Source: Isochrysis galbana (Eukaryota; Haptophyta; Isochrysidales; Isochrysidaceae). Taken from it: a DNA stretch of 62,500 nucleotides. Under the pieces are notes generated by a model. That model did no database searches, was not told the origin of the DNA, and worked only from the letters and a program-made list of their open reading frames with translations. Made by a program: the position numbers and the translations under genes. Location: the NCBI GenBank assembly GCA_018136815.1, contig CM030943.1, positions 2,849,403-2,911,902 of the forward strand. The letters run 5' to 3'. Below, in pieces: positions 21,507-32,819 of this stretch (positions are counted from its first letter, which is position 1; each line of letters starts with the position of its first letter).

Positions 21507-22675
21507 CTAAGTGATGTTTCGTATATCCAATTCTCTCGCCGCCTGCGAGAGGTCCTCCGATGCTACAAGGTTGAAATCTTTATCCACCGTGTAAAGGGGG
21601 CTTATCATCCTCTTTATATGCTTATTACTCGGGGCGTGTAGCGCCATCTTCTCCCGTTGCCCCTTAAGTCTTTGGAAGAAACCGGTTTTCGCCGTTGCTA
21701 ATAGGTGGTATCTAGTGAAAATTGCCCTAAGGATCGATCTTGCAGACCTACCATCCGCGTTGCCATATTGAATGTTATAGAAGTCCGTAAGGATGTACCT
21801 CCACGCCAGGATACCTAAGTATCCCGAGGAGGGGTGAGGCCTGTCCACTTGGTAGCAAAAAAGACGCTGGGCTACTTCTGAGCCCGGCCTAAGATTAATC
21901 CCTATAAGACCCTCTATGAATTCGAAGACGGGCTCCGTCGCGATGCATACGGCCAAGTGCGTGGAGCTTTCGGGGGCAATACCACAGAAGCGGCATGTCG
22001 GGTCGTCCGCGAATCTGTTCGCCGTAGCTATTCTCCTATACAGGATGTGTTTGAAGTGCATGTACGAGTCCCTCGGAGTCAGAAAGTTGTATTTGTACAG
22101 CTGCGATATTTGCTTCCATTTTCCTGCGAGGGCCGGTAGTCTCTTTTCCCATCTTAATGTGGATTTCTGCTTCTTTGTTTTCCTCATCGCGAGGAACGCC
22201 TTAGTGAGCGCCTTAACATTGATGTCTTCTAGCGTTTTGCGGCTACGAGCGTCTTTAAGCGTGTATTCTTGCGGAATCGGGTACGCCGTCTCGGCAGGGC
22301 CATCGTATGCTCGTCCCCATTTCAACGGAGTGTATAGCTCGTCCGGTACTGACCGCGGGTTGACCCGCTCGTGGATATGAGGCTCTCCCATGACATTTAG
22401 CTTCACTACGTGATAGTCGCCATCCCGGCGTAGATAGTAGTTATGTTCTTTGTCCACTAGCATTTCACCTAGGTCGTGTGCGTCCGGATCCTCCTGGGGG
22501 GCTAACTCGTGCTCTTCCGGGGCCGGGGGGGAGCTACCACTTCCTTTTTCAAAAGATCTATATAGTTAGTGTTGGCTTCTGCTACTCTTGATCTCACCCA
22601 TTCTGCTATTTTCACCCACGACTTCAGAAAGGGGCCTGTCGATAAATAATTGCCTCTATGACGTATCCGGGTGAG
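21507..22675 (-). pseudogene. C-terminal remnant of LINE copy B ORF2
   Basis: Two frames: about 22675-22502 (HRGNYLSTGPFLKSWVK, ending RPRKSTS) and 22463-21507 (DKEHNYYLRRDGDYHVVK to LDIRNIT). They are separated by a frameshift in a G7 run near 22525. The zinc-knuckle CRFCGIAPESSTHLAVC is intact. It aligns collinearly with the last third of copy A ORF2. Confidence 0.85.
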
Positions 22676-23436
22676 GCAATCGCGAAGGTTGCCACCACCG
22701 GGTGGTGGTCTGATGCCGCCATGCCCGTGAAAAGTCTTAAATCTATATACGCCTTGTGCCATTTCCACGTGGAGTAATATTCCGCGGCGTATATACGGTC
22801 TATTCTAGTGAAGGTCTGATGACCGCACCTCGTGTATTGATCTCTAAGGCCGGGGTCGACCAATGTCTGGACGTCGGTAAGCCCTCGTGATGCTATCGCC
22901 CTTGCTAGGGCTCTGCCTCCCGAATTCGTGTACGGGGCCGCCCCCGGGTTAGACCTAGTATCTCTAGTGACGTTCTCTACGCAATTAAAATCGCCCGCTA
23001 GTATAGTGTGCGGAAGTATGTCCGCCGCCGCGTGCAGTATTTTTATTTCGTCCCTACGTTTAGTAGATTGCGCGTTAAGGTATACTGAAGAGAAAGTTAT
23101 CGTCTCATGTCCCATTTTAGCTTTAACTATTATCATCCTCCCCGGGATAACTACCGACCAAGATTCTACTACTACGTCGCCTCTGTCCTTTCTGATGGCT
23201 ATCGCCACTCCGCTCCCAGGGTCGCCCCTAGTCGCGGGAGATTGAAACCAGTCCCAACCCAGGGACCGGGCCAAACCTTGCACCCTAAGGTGCCACCCAT
23301 CGCTGTAATGGTGTAGTTCTTGCGCGTAAAGAACATGTATCCCTCCTAATTTCGCTTGAGCTAGCGTAGACGCTAGTTTATGTTTAGCTCCATTCATATT
23401 GTATGTCGCAATCTTTAGATCATTACTATTCACCAT
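22624..23436 (-). pseudogene. Endonuclease domain of LINE copy B
   Basis: Complete EEP domain, with YNMNG, YAQELHH, LAGDFNCVEN, FTRIDRIYAAEY and ASDHHPV all retained. After FAIAS the frame enters the deletion join and ends at PF a few codons later. The nuclease could still fold, but no reverse transcriptase is encoded in cis. Confidence 0.85.
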
Positions 23437-23998
23437 GACGGTAGAGGCAACTAACTCCGTTCACGCAGTACCCCGGATAAGCCTTATTAGGTTTCAGATT
23501 GCATTTGACCATACAAGTTTGTTTGCCCGTGACGGGATCTTTTACCCAACATCCGGGGATGTCGTGGCTTGAGGAGCATTGGACGATTTGGCGTCCTTTC
23601 ATGCGGTTGTTCTTGCATTCGCCGGCCATGAATCGGCGGCATGGCGCCGCCGCTCCAAGACCCATGAGGGCCCGGTAGTCCATGGCGTTACTGGCGTCCC
23701 TTTGACGCTTACGTTGCTCTGCTTTCGCCTTATCTTGTTCGCACGTACACTCCCCCACCCGGCGCTCGTCACTCTTCACGGGAATAGGCGCCTCGGACCA
23801 TCTGCTGCCTCTCTCTCGGCCCCGAACAATGCACGTCGGCTGGAGCGGAGGGAGACTCGAAGAGAGATAGAGTCTCGTAGCTTTTGTGTGTCCGGTGCCG
23901 TGTTGCCACGGGTGGACGTATGGCGTAGCCTCGACGCCGTCCAACAACGCCTTAGCCTTAGCGTAGTGCGTAGTGCTGTCGCATTCGCGAATCGACAC
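23426..23998 (-). pseudogene. Chimeric ORF1 fragment of LINE copy B
   Basis: The last 107 residues (from CTCEQDKAKAEQ to CLYRHGE) are the CCCH-finger part of ORF1. The preceding ~83 codons (23750-23998) are in frame but unrelated to ORF1 (RECDSTTHYAKAKALLDG, TPYVHPWQHGTGHTKA). So a foreign piece is joined at 23749, by 5' template switching or later rearrangement. The origin of the foreign piece is unknown. Confidence 0.7.
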
Positions 23999-24099
23999 TC
24001 GTTAGGCTTCTCTTCGTCGTTCGGCATTTATCGTTATAATTCTCTGCTTTCTCTCGTTCTCGGTCAAAAGCTTCGCTTGGATGCATGGGATCGTGGGTT

Positions 24100-24322
24100 G
24101 TGGAGCGCCCTCTCTCTTTCTCTCGAAAGAGAAGGGAAGTTTCCCTACCTTTCTTCCTCCCAGGCGCCTCGCAAATAGGTTTAATTTGCTATCTCCCCTG
24201 CGTTTCTTTATCTGCTTCAGGGGGCAATTAGGTTTAATTTGCGACCTCTTCGTATCTCTCCCTGAGGCACATCGCACTCCTTTCGTCTTATTCGGTAGGT
24301 CTCTTGGAATCCTGCGCGGCAA
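24100..24322 (+). repeat. Dispersed repeat, copy 2 of family shared with 10218-10441
   Basis: See 10218-10441 for the shared blocks. Here it is followed directly by a second repeat (24322-24412) found inverted inside the hAT-like element. Confidence 0.8.
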
Positions 24323-24412
24323 GGTGTCGTTCCGTCAATTGTGGGACATGAGTCGAATTGAGCGATCGAATGTCCACAGTTGTATACAGAGCGTTATTTT
24401 AAAATTAAATGT
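24322..24412 (+). repeat. Fragment related to the interior of the hAT-like element
   Basis: AAGGTGTCGTTCCGTCAATT through GAATTGAGCGATC and CCACAGTT to TTATTTTAAAATTAAAT. The reverse complement occurs at about 52157-52239 inside the 51363-52325 element. The present copy has a short insertion (GTATACAGAGC). Confidence 0.8.
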
Positions 24413-24509
24413 AGACTAGCGTAACATTCCCTGCCGCCCAAAGGCATCTGTCTGCCTGGCGACCAGGGAAGGGGGGGGGGTTGTGGAAATCAAAGCCGCT
24501 TGGATTGTA

Positions 24510-24905
24510 ACGAGATGAACGAGATGTAACGAGATGGCCTGATGGCCCGACGACGAGATGAACGAGATGGCCCTGGGGCCCGACGAGATGAACGAGATTT
24601 TCGGGTAACGGAATTGGACGAGGAGTTTCCCCACTAAGCTTGGTCGTAATGCGGTGAAACCGTTTTCCGAGACAAGCGGGAAACCGGGGCGGAAGGAACT
24701 GGCAAGGAAGTCGGCAGGAAGGCAGAGGAAATGTCTTGGCAAGGCGACGGAGGCAGGATTTTAACGGTAGACGGAGTGCAGAATTTTAACGGTAGGAAGG
24801 CAGGATATTTTAACAGTAGGAAGAGGCAGGATTTTTACCGTAGAAGAAGAGCGTGGAATTTTAACGGTAGAAGAAGGGCGTGGAATTTAACTGTAGAAGA
24901 AGAGC
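24510..24905 (+). repeat. Two short tandem-repeat arrays
   Basis: At 24510-24600 the unit GATGAACGAGATG recurs with GGCC interruptions. At about 24755-24905 a roughly 25-30 bp unit with core TTTTAACGGTAGAAG recurs six times, separated by AGAGCGTGG or GGCAGGA-type spacers. Confidence 0.8.
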
Positions 24906-24937
24906 GGAGAGGAGAAGGAGCGGGGCTCGAACTGCAG

Positions 24938-25018
24938 AGCGCTCCGTCCGGACTCGAACTCGCGACCCAGAGCAAAAGGTTGGTGGAGGCGGTGGGTTGA
25001 ACCACTATGCCACGCGAG
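24938..25018 (-). other. tRNA-like sequence (degenerate tRNA or SINE head)
   Basis: The minus strand has a perfect-looking A box (TGGCATAGTGG) and a near-consensus B box (AGTTCGAGTCC) about 40 bases apart. A tRNA fold fails: the T-stem pairs at only about two of five positions, the D loop is too long, and the acceptor arms do not match. This fits a tRNA pseudogene or a tRNA-derived SINE with a pol III promoter. Confidence 0.4.
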
Positions 25019-25862
25019 AGTTTACGTAGCCATAGGGCCGATGGGAAGGGCTGAGAACCGCCCTATATACTCTGGGTTTTTTTTCTCTTCTTTTTCACTT
25101 TTCTTCTTCTTTCTTCCTCTGTTCTTTTTACTGTTTACTGTTTTTTTCTTTTACTGTTATTTCTTTTTGCCTCTGAGACATCGCGAATGCGACAGGGGTC
25201 AGCTCGAGGGCAGGCCCACGCAGGGCGTGGGAGTGCGAATCACGGCCCGCGCCCACTAGGGGTCTGGGCCAGTGTGGTGATTGCCCAGCCCCTGCCAAAG
25301 GGCAGGGGCTGTGGTTGATTGTACGGGCCCACCCCTGGGGGTGTCCGCGATGGAGAGAGGGGGGCGCGAGGCCCCCATTGACCCCCACTTATAAAAGTAG
25401 GTGATACCTTATAAAGTACATATAATATAATGGCCAACAATCTCTGTTTGGTGTGTGTGCGTGGTGTGCGGTGTGAAACATCTGTGGAACATCTACTTTG
25501 GCCGTGTGCAACACTTAGGTGTGGAACACTTGATTTTGATGTGAAACACTGCGCCCCCCCGGAGGGGGGGAGGGGGGCCAGGTGTGAAACGTTTCTACAC
25601 GAACCCTAGCGCTGCCGCTCGCCCGCTGCTGTCGTCATGCTGCCGCGCCTACAGCATGCTGTCCCCCATGGGGGAGGCTAGCATGGCTGCTATGGGTGGT
25701 GTGGCCGGGGCCACAAGCCGTGTGGCGCGACCGGGGTCGCACGCACCTGCTCGGCCTCTGATGGCGGACGCGGACGCTTCGCCAGCGACTGCTCCGTGGG
25801 GGCTGGGGGCGCCGCCCTCGGCGGGGGGGGCCAGTGGAGTCACGCCGGCGCGCTCCATCGCG
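25019..25862. other. No gene supported; T-rich then GC-rich repeat DNA
   Basis: A pyrimidine/T-rich stretch (25075-25165) is followed by GC-rich DNA with short inverted repeats (CAGCCCCTGCC/GGCAGGGGCTG at about 25288-25312). The right part leads into the SINE-like end at 25863-25884. Confidence 0.4.
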
Positions 25863-25884
25863 CAACCAAGTATAAACTTAGTTG
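25863..25884 (+). mobile_element. 3' end of a SINE-like element (second copy)
   Basis: CCAAGTATAAACTTAGTT, preceded by GC-rich DNA, is identical to the end of the insertion at 47031-47794. The 5' limit of this copy could not be placed and no target duplication was seen. Confidence 0.5.
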
Positions 25885-26434
25885 GGCAAACGGCAAGGAG
25901 ACGAGCCGTAGTAGTCGCCGCTCTCAAGCCGTATCACGCTAGGACTACAGCCGTTGGAGCGTTCGCTCGCCGCTACTTTCCTCTCCGTCCGCTCAGAACA
26001 TGCCACCTTGGTTGCCATGGCACCTTCTTGTATTTGAACTACAACAACACAAAAGAAATCACACGATGAGTTGTCGAAACAAAAGGTCGGGGACGATTGG
26101 ATTGTCTTTCATTGATTTTTGCTACCGCTTGCGGCCTCCATCCAAAAGATTGCTTCGAAATCGACGTGAGGATCTTACCCCAAGCAAGCCCGGACTCGAA
26201 CTCAGCTAGGTGACGCTGCTCGGCTCTCAAACTCGCAACATAGCCATGCGACGCACACCATTGCGCGACACGCTTTCTAGAGATTTCGCCTACCGGCGCG
26301 TCGCTCTTGACTCGTACGACAGCCTCGCTCCTCTACAACGGTACTTATGCCGTTTTAGGCTTAACGGACCATTTTATGAAAAATCTGAGATTTCGAGACG
26401 GCCCTAGACGAAACGGCGCGTCATGCCGTCATCA
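25885..26434. other. Intergen between repeats and the MSH2 stop
   Basis: No gene supported. At 26192-26203 the minus strand again has a B-box-like GAGTTCGAGTCC, but no acceptable A box. Confidence 0.4.
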
Positions 26435-29400
26435 TCACAGCGAGGCGGCTTCAATCAGCGCCTTCACGTAGGGATTTTCGGAAACTTGAATAGATTCAGC
26501 CAGTTGGCGTACAGCAGAAACCTATATTCGTTGGGCGGATGGAGTGGTAAGCTGAGATGGAACACGTGACATGCTTACGTGATCGAGTTCCCAGACGGGT
26601 GCAGATCAACGGAGTTGGTGATAACAGCGGATGAAAAACATGGGCGGAGATGGCCATATGCGCATAATCTAATTGGCATGGTCCTCCGAGGATCATGGGT
26701 GGAAGCCTTGGGTAGATGCAAAGGGCTTACCTGCTCCTCAGCCTGCATTTTACTCAGGTCCAACTCCACGAACTTTAGGACGTTCTTCTTCAATTGCTTC
26801 AAGCCTGACTGCCGATCTACATCGGCAATCTCGCGCAGACGCGCGCGCTTGGCAACAACAGTAGGCGGCACTTCAGCTCCTCCCTGAGTTGAGCCCTGTG
26901 TGCTTGCACCCTCGAGCTGAGCCAGCTTGCGCTTCGCTGCATCTATAACGGAAGGCGGAAAACCACAGGCCGACGCTACGGCGATGCCATACGACTGATC
27001 CGATGGTCCGTCTTCCACCTGTGTGCAACGGCGGGCGGCCGCATTCAAGGCATCGGGTACGATGCTGATGGCGTCTAACGGCCGCAACCCATGTAATCTG
27101 ATCGAGCTAGCGAGGTTATTAGGCTAAACGTGGGCTCACCTTGAAGAGCATGGTAAGGTCATGACCGTCAACATGAGCAGCGACGTGTTTGTTGCCCACC
27201 GAGATCTCTTTTTGAGCGAGCGCGGTGAGCTCATGGAAATGGGTAGCAAAAAGTGTAAGCGAGCCGCGGGCAACCAGTTGCGAGCAGATTGCCATGGCAA
27301 TGCCGTATCTGCCGAGGGATCAATGTGGAAAATCTCAAAGCGACCGTGGACTCTAAGCCAGACCAAGCTCGGAGTATCTTTGGATGACTCCACCTGCTTC
27401 AACGACGCGCTTTTTCGCACGCATGCAGGCAGGCATAGCTCAAGGTCCCATATGGCGTGTGCCATCCTCGAATCCATGGGCGGCCGACGCACCCATCGTA
27501 AGTGGACGTCCCCCTTCCAAGTTCATCAATGATGACAAGAGAGGATGGCGTCGCCGCACGCAGAATGGTGGCACTTTCGAGCATCTCTGCCATAAACCTA
27601 AATACAGCATCAGTGGCTCGAGGTGAGTAACGCATGCAGTATGTTGCCGGGGATTTCGGCATTGCCTACTCATGTATCTCATGATCTGTGAAATTATCAA
27701 GCCGTCTGAGATATGCACAACTGCCGTTCGCACTTAGGCGCAAGTGGCACATCTGCGTGTTTGAGGTCTGCACTCCCTCATACGCAAGGGCAAGGCACGT
27801 ACGTGGAGACGCCGCGCGACTGCATATCTCCAGCGCCGACCCGTGCCAGAATGGCGTCAACTGGCGACAAGATAGCACGATCGCAGGGCACGAAGCAACC
27901 AACCTGGACGAGCAAGATGAGCGGATGTATACTAGGCACGCCATCTACCTTACGAGCATTTGAGCAGCCTGAGTGAGGCAACGCTTGCTGGCTTCGATCT
28001 TCCCCAATGAGGCGGTAGCGCGGCAAGAAGCCTACCTGTGCAAGAAGGACGCATGCACCAACCGAGCGGATGTACGTCGACTTGCCTCCACAATTTGGAC
28101 CAGTTACTATCACCAGCGAAGGTTCACCCGCTGCGGGAGCCGCCAAGGCTACGTCGCCCGTAGCAACGGTGTCGATGGGTGGGCCTGAAGAGCCGGTAGA
28201 ACTTTCGCGGGCATCTGTAGAGTCTCTGGAGATGTGAGATTGAAGCCGGACATCGTTTTTGATGAAGGTGCCAGTGCCTACGAACGGAACACGAGTGTGA
28301 GCGCAGGGATATCGAGCCGGTAGCATGAGGAAGGTGGTCCAATCAACTAAGTGCGCCTCGATCGCACGGCCTTTGAAGTGGGCTGTTGGCGCACCTCCAC
28401 CGGAGCTCTCCATGCGCTCAACACAAGGATGCCTCGCGCCTTCCAGGATGAGCGTTCGCGGCGCGTCTGGGCCGAGTAGCACAGGACGAACGTAGGGCTC
28501 CGGGGCAGACACTGATACCGTCGCGAAGGCAAGGAGCACCTGTGGTGGACGTTGAGCAATCGGGTGAACGGCAGTCCGCAGCATTCGTCACTCGAACACT
28601 GCGTTTACATAAGAGCGATAAGGTCGACACATAGGGTACAAGGTGCCAGAGGGCCCGAGGAGATTTCACGAGCAATTGGGGCGGGACAGACTACGCCGCG
28701 GCTGCCTCACATCAAGCATCGAGAGAAGTGTAGAGAGCTCCGAGATCAAAGGGCAGAAAGTTGCCGCGGTATCTACAACTTTGGCAACAAGTGCGGCCTG
28801 CTCGTTCGCGTACCTGGTAGATAGACGGGATTCAATGGGAAAATAGACGAGCAATGTTGTAAGTCAATCGCATTCGCTTCCATCTGGGCAGCTGGCGGGC
28901 AGTGCTCGGTTCAATTGCAGACGGGCGCACCTGCTTGAAAGCTCCTTGTATTTAGCCGCAAGTTTCTCGAGCTTGGCGTCGCGAAAGCAGACTCCGTCCT
29001 TCTTGGTGGCCAGAATTGTCAGGTCGTTGTCCCGGAGCACCTAAGCCAGCCGGCCGTTTGGGCTCAACGCTACTCAATCAGACGTATGCAAGCGCCAAAC
29101 GCTGCGGCGGCAGAGCTCAACCCGGGGGCGCGGCCATGAGAGTACGTCAATGTGGCGAGATCGTCGCGATGGCAGCGAGATTAGTTGCGATACACAAGTG
29201 AAAAATCGTCGTGAGCGTGGGCAGGGATGCCTAGGTGGCATGGACAAGTGGCGAGGATGGGAGTTGGCAGGTATACTAACCTTCTCGTCTTTGCGTGAGA
29301 CGCGGAAGTGGTATCCATGCGGAGCGCCATTTTCGAGCTTTAGACGTGAGTCGTCGACGCCGAGGTGATCAATCATGGCGGAGTGCGCCCTGTCGATTTT

Positions 29401-32400
29401 GTCCACGACCTATGACGGCAGACATTACTCGTCATCGTGCGCTGGCGCGTTGATGCACCGACGCTGTGGGATCACCCTGCCCGTGCGAGAAAACTTGCAT
29501 CGACGCGGGCCACACACACCTGGTCCCTTTGCTCGCCAAGCTCTGCTAGCCCTGCATCGAAGTGGGGACGGATTAGGTACTCGTGCCGTGCCAGAGCCTC
29601 AAGATCAACTGCTGCGGAAACGAGGCCACGAAAACGTTCGAAGTTGGCATCCACCTGTCAAGGGGAGTCAAGAGGATGAAAGAAAAGAAAGTGATGCCAT
29701 TCGTCGGCTGCGTAGTACTCGCAATTTCTCCCGAGCCACGCCTGCGCGCCGCCGCCGTGACTGAGATCTTGCCCACCTGGCGTAATGGGTCGGTGAACAC
29801 GTGAGCCACGAGCGCCTTCCCTTCCTCTCCTTCTGGGCCCTCGACGTATTCGTCGCCATCGAGAGTGGAGAGCAGACGAGGCATGCCGCCTAGCAATGAG
29901 TACAAGAGCACCACGTCCTGAGCGATAGCAAGCACGTCATGGGCGCGATCGGAAGAGCTTGACATGTTTACAAGGCAGTGGTGCCCAGGACGAGGCTTTC
30001 GGCATCAGCCAAAAGCTGAGCTCAATGGTGGCCGCCTTGTAAGCCGCGGAATGTGCCGCTGCGCATATCCTCTGCGAGACAAAAGCTCTGGAGTCCCATA
30101 CGATGGTCTACTGGCCCGCGTCCACGCACTCCGAGCCCTTCGGACCCGGGCTAGCTCGCATCTCTCCCGCCGATCAATTACTCACCTGGAGTGCGGCTCG
30201 GCCGGAAAAAAGCCGGCGTTGCAGCCTGTCGAGATCCGCCGCCATTGATGGCAGGCATGTGTCGCGCAACGTAGCCCTCAGCGCAAAGCTTGAAATGAAC
30301 GTTTGGACAAGGTCGAGCCTGAAGTTTTGAAATAGGAAACCCGTGGCTGGTTTAACGTTCGCGCGCAAGCGGAGGAACGCCTTGGCGCATCGTCAGGGTG
30401 CGCTCCGTTCATTGGTATGGTTGAATAGTGGCAGCACACCTCTGGTTGATATCGAAAGCGGACAGCAATGGTTGCTTCAGCCAGGTGCGCAGGAGCCTGC
30501 CACCTCCGGCCGTCTTGCAAACTGAGAAGATTCCGAGAAGAGACGAATTTTTGTCGGGTTCGGATGGCTGCGGCTCGACTGAGAGTGCACGTCTGACACG
30601 GAAGCAAAGGGATGCAAGAGCGGGTGCATGGGTGGGGAGTAGCATTTGAGTTGGGAGTGCCTGACACGGCTACAAGGCACTTCGGGACGTGACCGCTGCA
30701 ATGAGGGCAAGGAGTCGAGCTTACAGCGCGGAGGCATCGAGCCTCACGAACTGCCGCGGCTCGATCCAATCAAGAGACCATTGCCCATGCGTATCAGCAC
30801 AACGCGCGAGGTCGAGGTACCTGCCGGGTCATGGGATTATCCTCAAAGTGCGGATTATGAGGCATCGCTGTGACGGGAAGCTGCAAGTCGCCGCGTCTTG
30901 CGTGGTCCCGTGTATCCGCGGCAGTGCTGTGACTCATAGGAGCAAAGGGCACATGCGTGTTGAAGCACCGGAAGAGCGCTGCGAAGCATCCAACCGGTAG
31001 CTGTTGTTGTGATTCGAAGCAGCGCGCGTGCACATGCGGTGCGCTGTTGTCTTCAGAGCCGAGTAGGCGGCGCAAATCCTGCATGGGAGCACTGGTTGCA
31101 GCTCATGGCCTAAGGGCTTTGTGAAAGGGTAGCGGTGCTAGCTCTGCGTCAATGAGCGCTCCTACCTCCTGTGTGCAAGAGCGTGTGAGGAGCCGGGTTA
31201 CGTGAAGGAGCGTGCCTGCTCTGCATGCTTGCTGTTGAAGGCACCCTTAGTTGCCTCAGAGCTCGTAACCTCGCAAATCTCGAGCATCTGCTCTAGAGTT
31301 TTGCGCTCACTCTTGTCCATCTCGGCTGGGATTAGGACCTCGCGCGTGCCCTGTTTGGCAGAGAGGACTTGTGATGATTTGGGCACAACCCGAGAACACA
31401 TGCGGCGATAGTAGACAAAGACAATCGCCACAATGAGATGTGAGACATGCAGTTGAGTTGAGGAGATGAATGGTTATCCCACAGAAGGCATTTGCAGACT
31501 AGGTGGCTACAGAGCTTGGTCTAGGCAACGAAATCTTGGTTCGGCTGGGGTTCGCACTCTCCTGCTGACACAGCAGCGATTCAAGCGTGCAGAGGTTCTC
31601 GTCGTCCTCAAATTCCGAAGTGCCAATCGCGCGCGCTGCAATGTCGACGAAGGCCACGCCCACGAGGCGTGCGTTGCCCGAGTAGCCCTTTGAGCCAGCT
31701 GTGCGGCCAAGACGTACCGCTGCGATGACTGCGCAACGCCAGTGCAGGTGAGCCAAGGTGAGCGGAGACGAGGAGGCGTGGAAGGGGAGTGCCGACACGA
31801 GCTTTGAAGGAGGGGAGCCGTGCCGCGTGCGAGCTGGGTGTGCGCGAATTCCGATCGTTGAAGAAGGTTGCACACAAATGCAGAGACGGAGTCGGGACGC
31901 GATGCACCCACGCGCTTGCAGTTTCGCCGCATCCATTTTCCAGGTCGCCTCAGCACAGCTTCAATTTCCCCACAAGCTCTCCATTAGGCCGCCTCCACTT
32001 CCTGCATCCTCCCAAGTGCCGTCAAAGCTGCGCCGCCACTTCCCCTTTCCTGCTCCCCACTCACTCTTCACCTGTGGAAGCGTCTGCTGGCAGCTCTCCG
32101 TTCACCAGGCACTCCTCCTCGAAGGAGCCAATGTTGCCGGGCGAGCCCTTCCTGCAAAGTACCCATTTGCCGCCCACAAGACTGTAAACCTCAACCCTCC
32201 GCCTCTCCCTCAGCAAGCACGAGCGTATCACCTCGCCTCCCATCTTCCGATTGATGGGAAGGTATGGCATGCTCACTCCCTCCACCACCCACGCTTTTAA
32301 AGCCGCGGAAGAGCGGAAGTAAGAGTGAGAGACATGGAGAGCGTCCCTCCCCAACGTCAGAAAGTGGTCCTTCTTCTCATACAACCGGATCAGGTCGGCG

Positions 32401-32522
32401 GGGGGCGGGGGGAGGGAGCGGGAAAAGGCGAGAATGGAACGGCCGTCCGCGCTCGACACCGTCTCGTCGCTCTCGGGGCGCTCAGAGGGCTGGGTGAGCC
32501 CGAGGAGGAAGGCAGCGGACAT
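26435..32522 (-). CDS. MSH2: DNA mismatch repair protein MSH2, 18 exons
   Basis: Exons in transcript order: 32522-32072, 31728-31570, 31367-31216, 31078-30821, 30750-30725, 30592-30440, 30318-30186, 29917-29777, 29654-29520, 29409-29281, 29040-28931, 28813-28711, 28539-28036, 27903-27803, 27597-27493, 27308-27140, 27018-26731, 26521-26435. All close in phase (3204 nt, 1067 aa; the usual MSH2 is about 930-960). MSH2-type features: KASPGNL-like [44 protein letters not shown], Walker [42 protein letters not shown] and [11 protein letters not shown]. It pairs with MSH6 or MSH3 to recognise mismatches in the nucleus. Oddities: Cys800 replaces the usual Met of GPNMGGKST; exon 5 is 26 nt; the intron after exon 3 has a GC donor (CAG|GCACGC); exon 13 holds an in-frame stretch that may be a GC-AG intron (GCCGTG to TTCGTAG). 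Confidence 0.93.
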
Positions 32523-32819
32523 GGGGGAAGGGGAGGAGAGAGTAGAGGGGTGAGACGGAGGGCGAGGCTGGGCGGGACTTGTTTTCAGAGGAGAAATCAC
32601 GTGAAACTAGGGAGAAGAAGATGTATGAGAGGAGGGGAGATTTGAGAGGGTTCATGCTCAAGTGGGAGCACGGAGCCTCCTCGACAGCGAATAAGGAGGA
32701 CCGATACGAGAGAAGAAGGGATGGGATCCCCCACCAGGAGTTTCGTGGTTTGCTCTCTCTCTCTTGTCCCTTTCTTCTCTTCGCGCGCAGCAGCCTCGGC
32801 TGGCTCGGGGAAGGGGGGA

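Larger units (their letters stand above)
21306..23749 (-). mobile_element. LINE copy B, internally deleted (no reverse transcriptase)
   Basis: Same family and orientation as copy A, about 2.4 kb. It keeps the ORF1 C-terminus, the complete endonuclease, and the last ~400 residues of ORF2, but the reverse-transcriptase core is missing. The join lies at about 22675-22680, where FAIASP of the endonuclease end runs straight into IRHRGNYLSTGPFLKSW of the C-terminal part. Its 3' UTR is cut at 21306, without the last ~120 bases or the T tail. ORF1 matches copy A only up to CTCEQ (23749). Confidence 0.9.

Noticed and set aside
15994-23749. A single long retroelement with duplicated genes
   Set aside because: Each half has its own ORF1 end, endonuclease, ORF2 end and 3' UTR in the order of an independent LINE copy.
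24938-25018. A functional tRNA gene
   Set aside because: A and B boxes are present but the T-stem, acceptor stem and D loop do not form.
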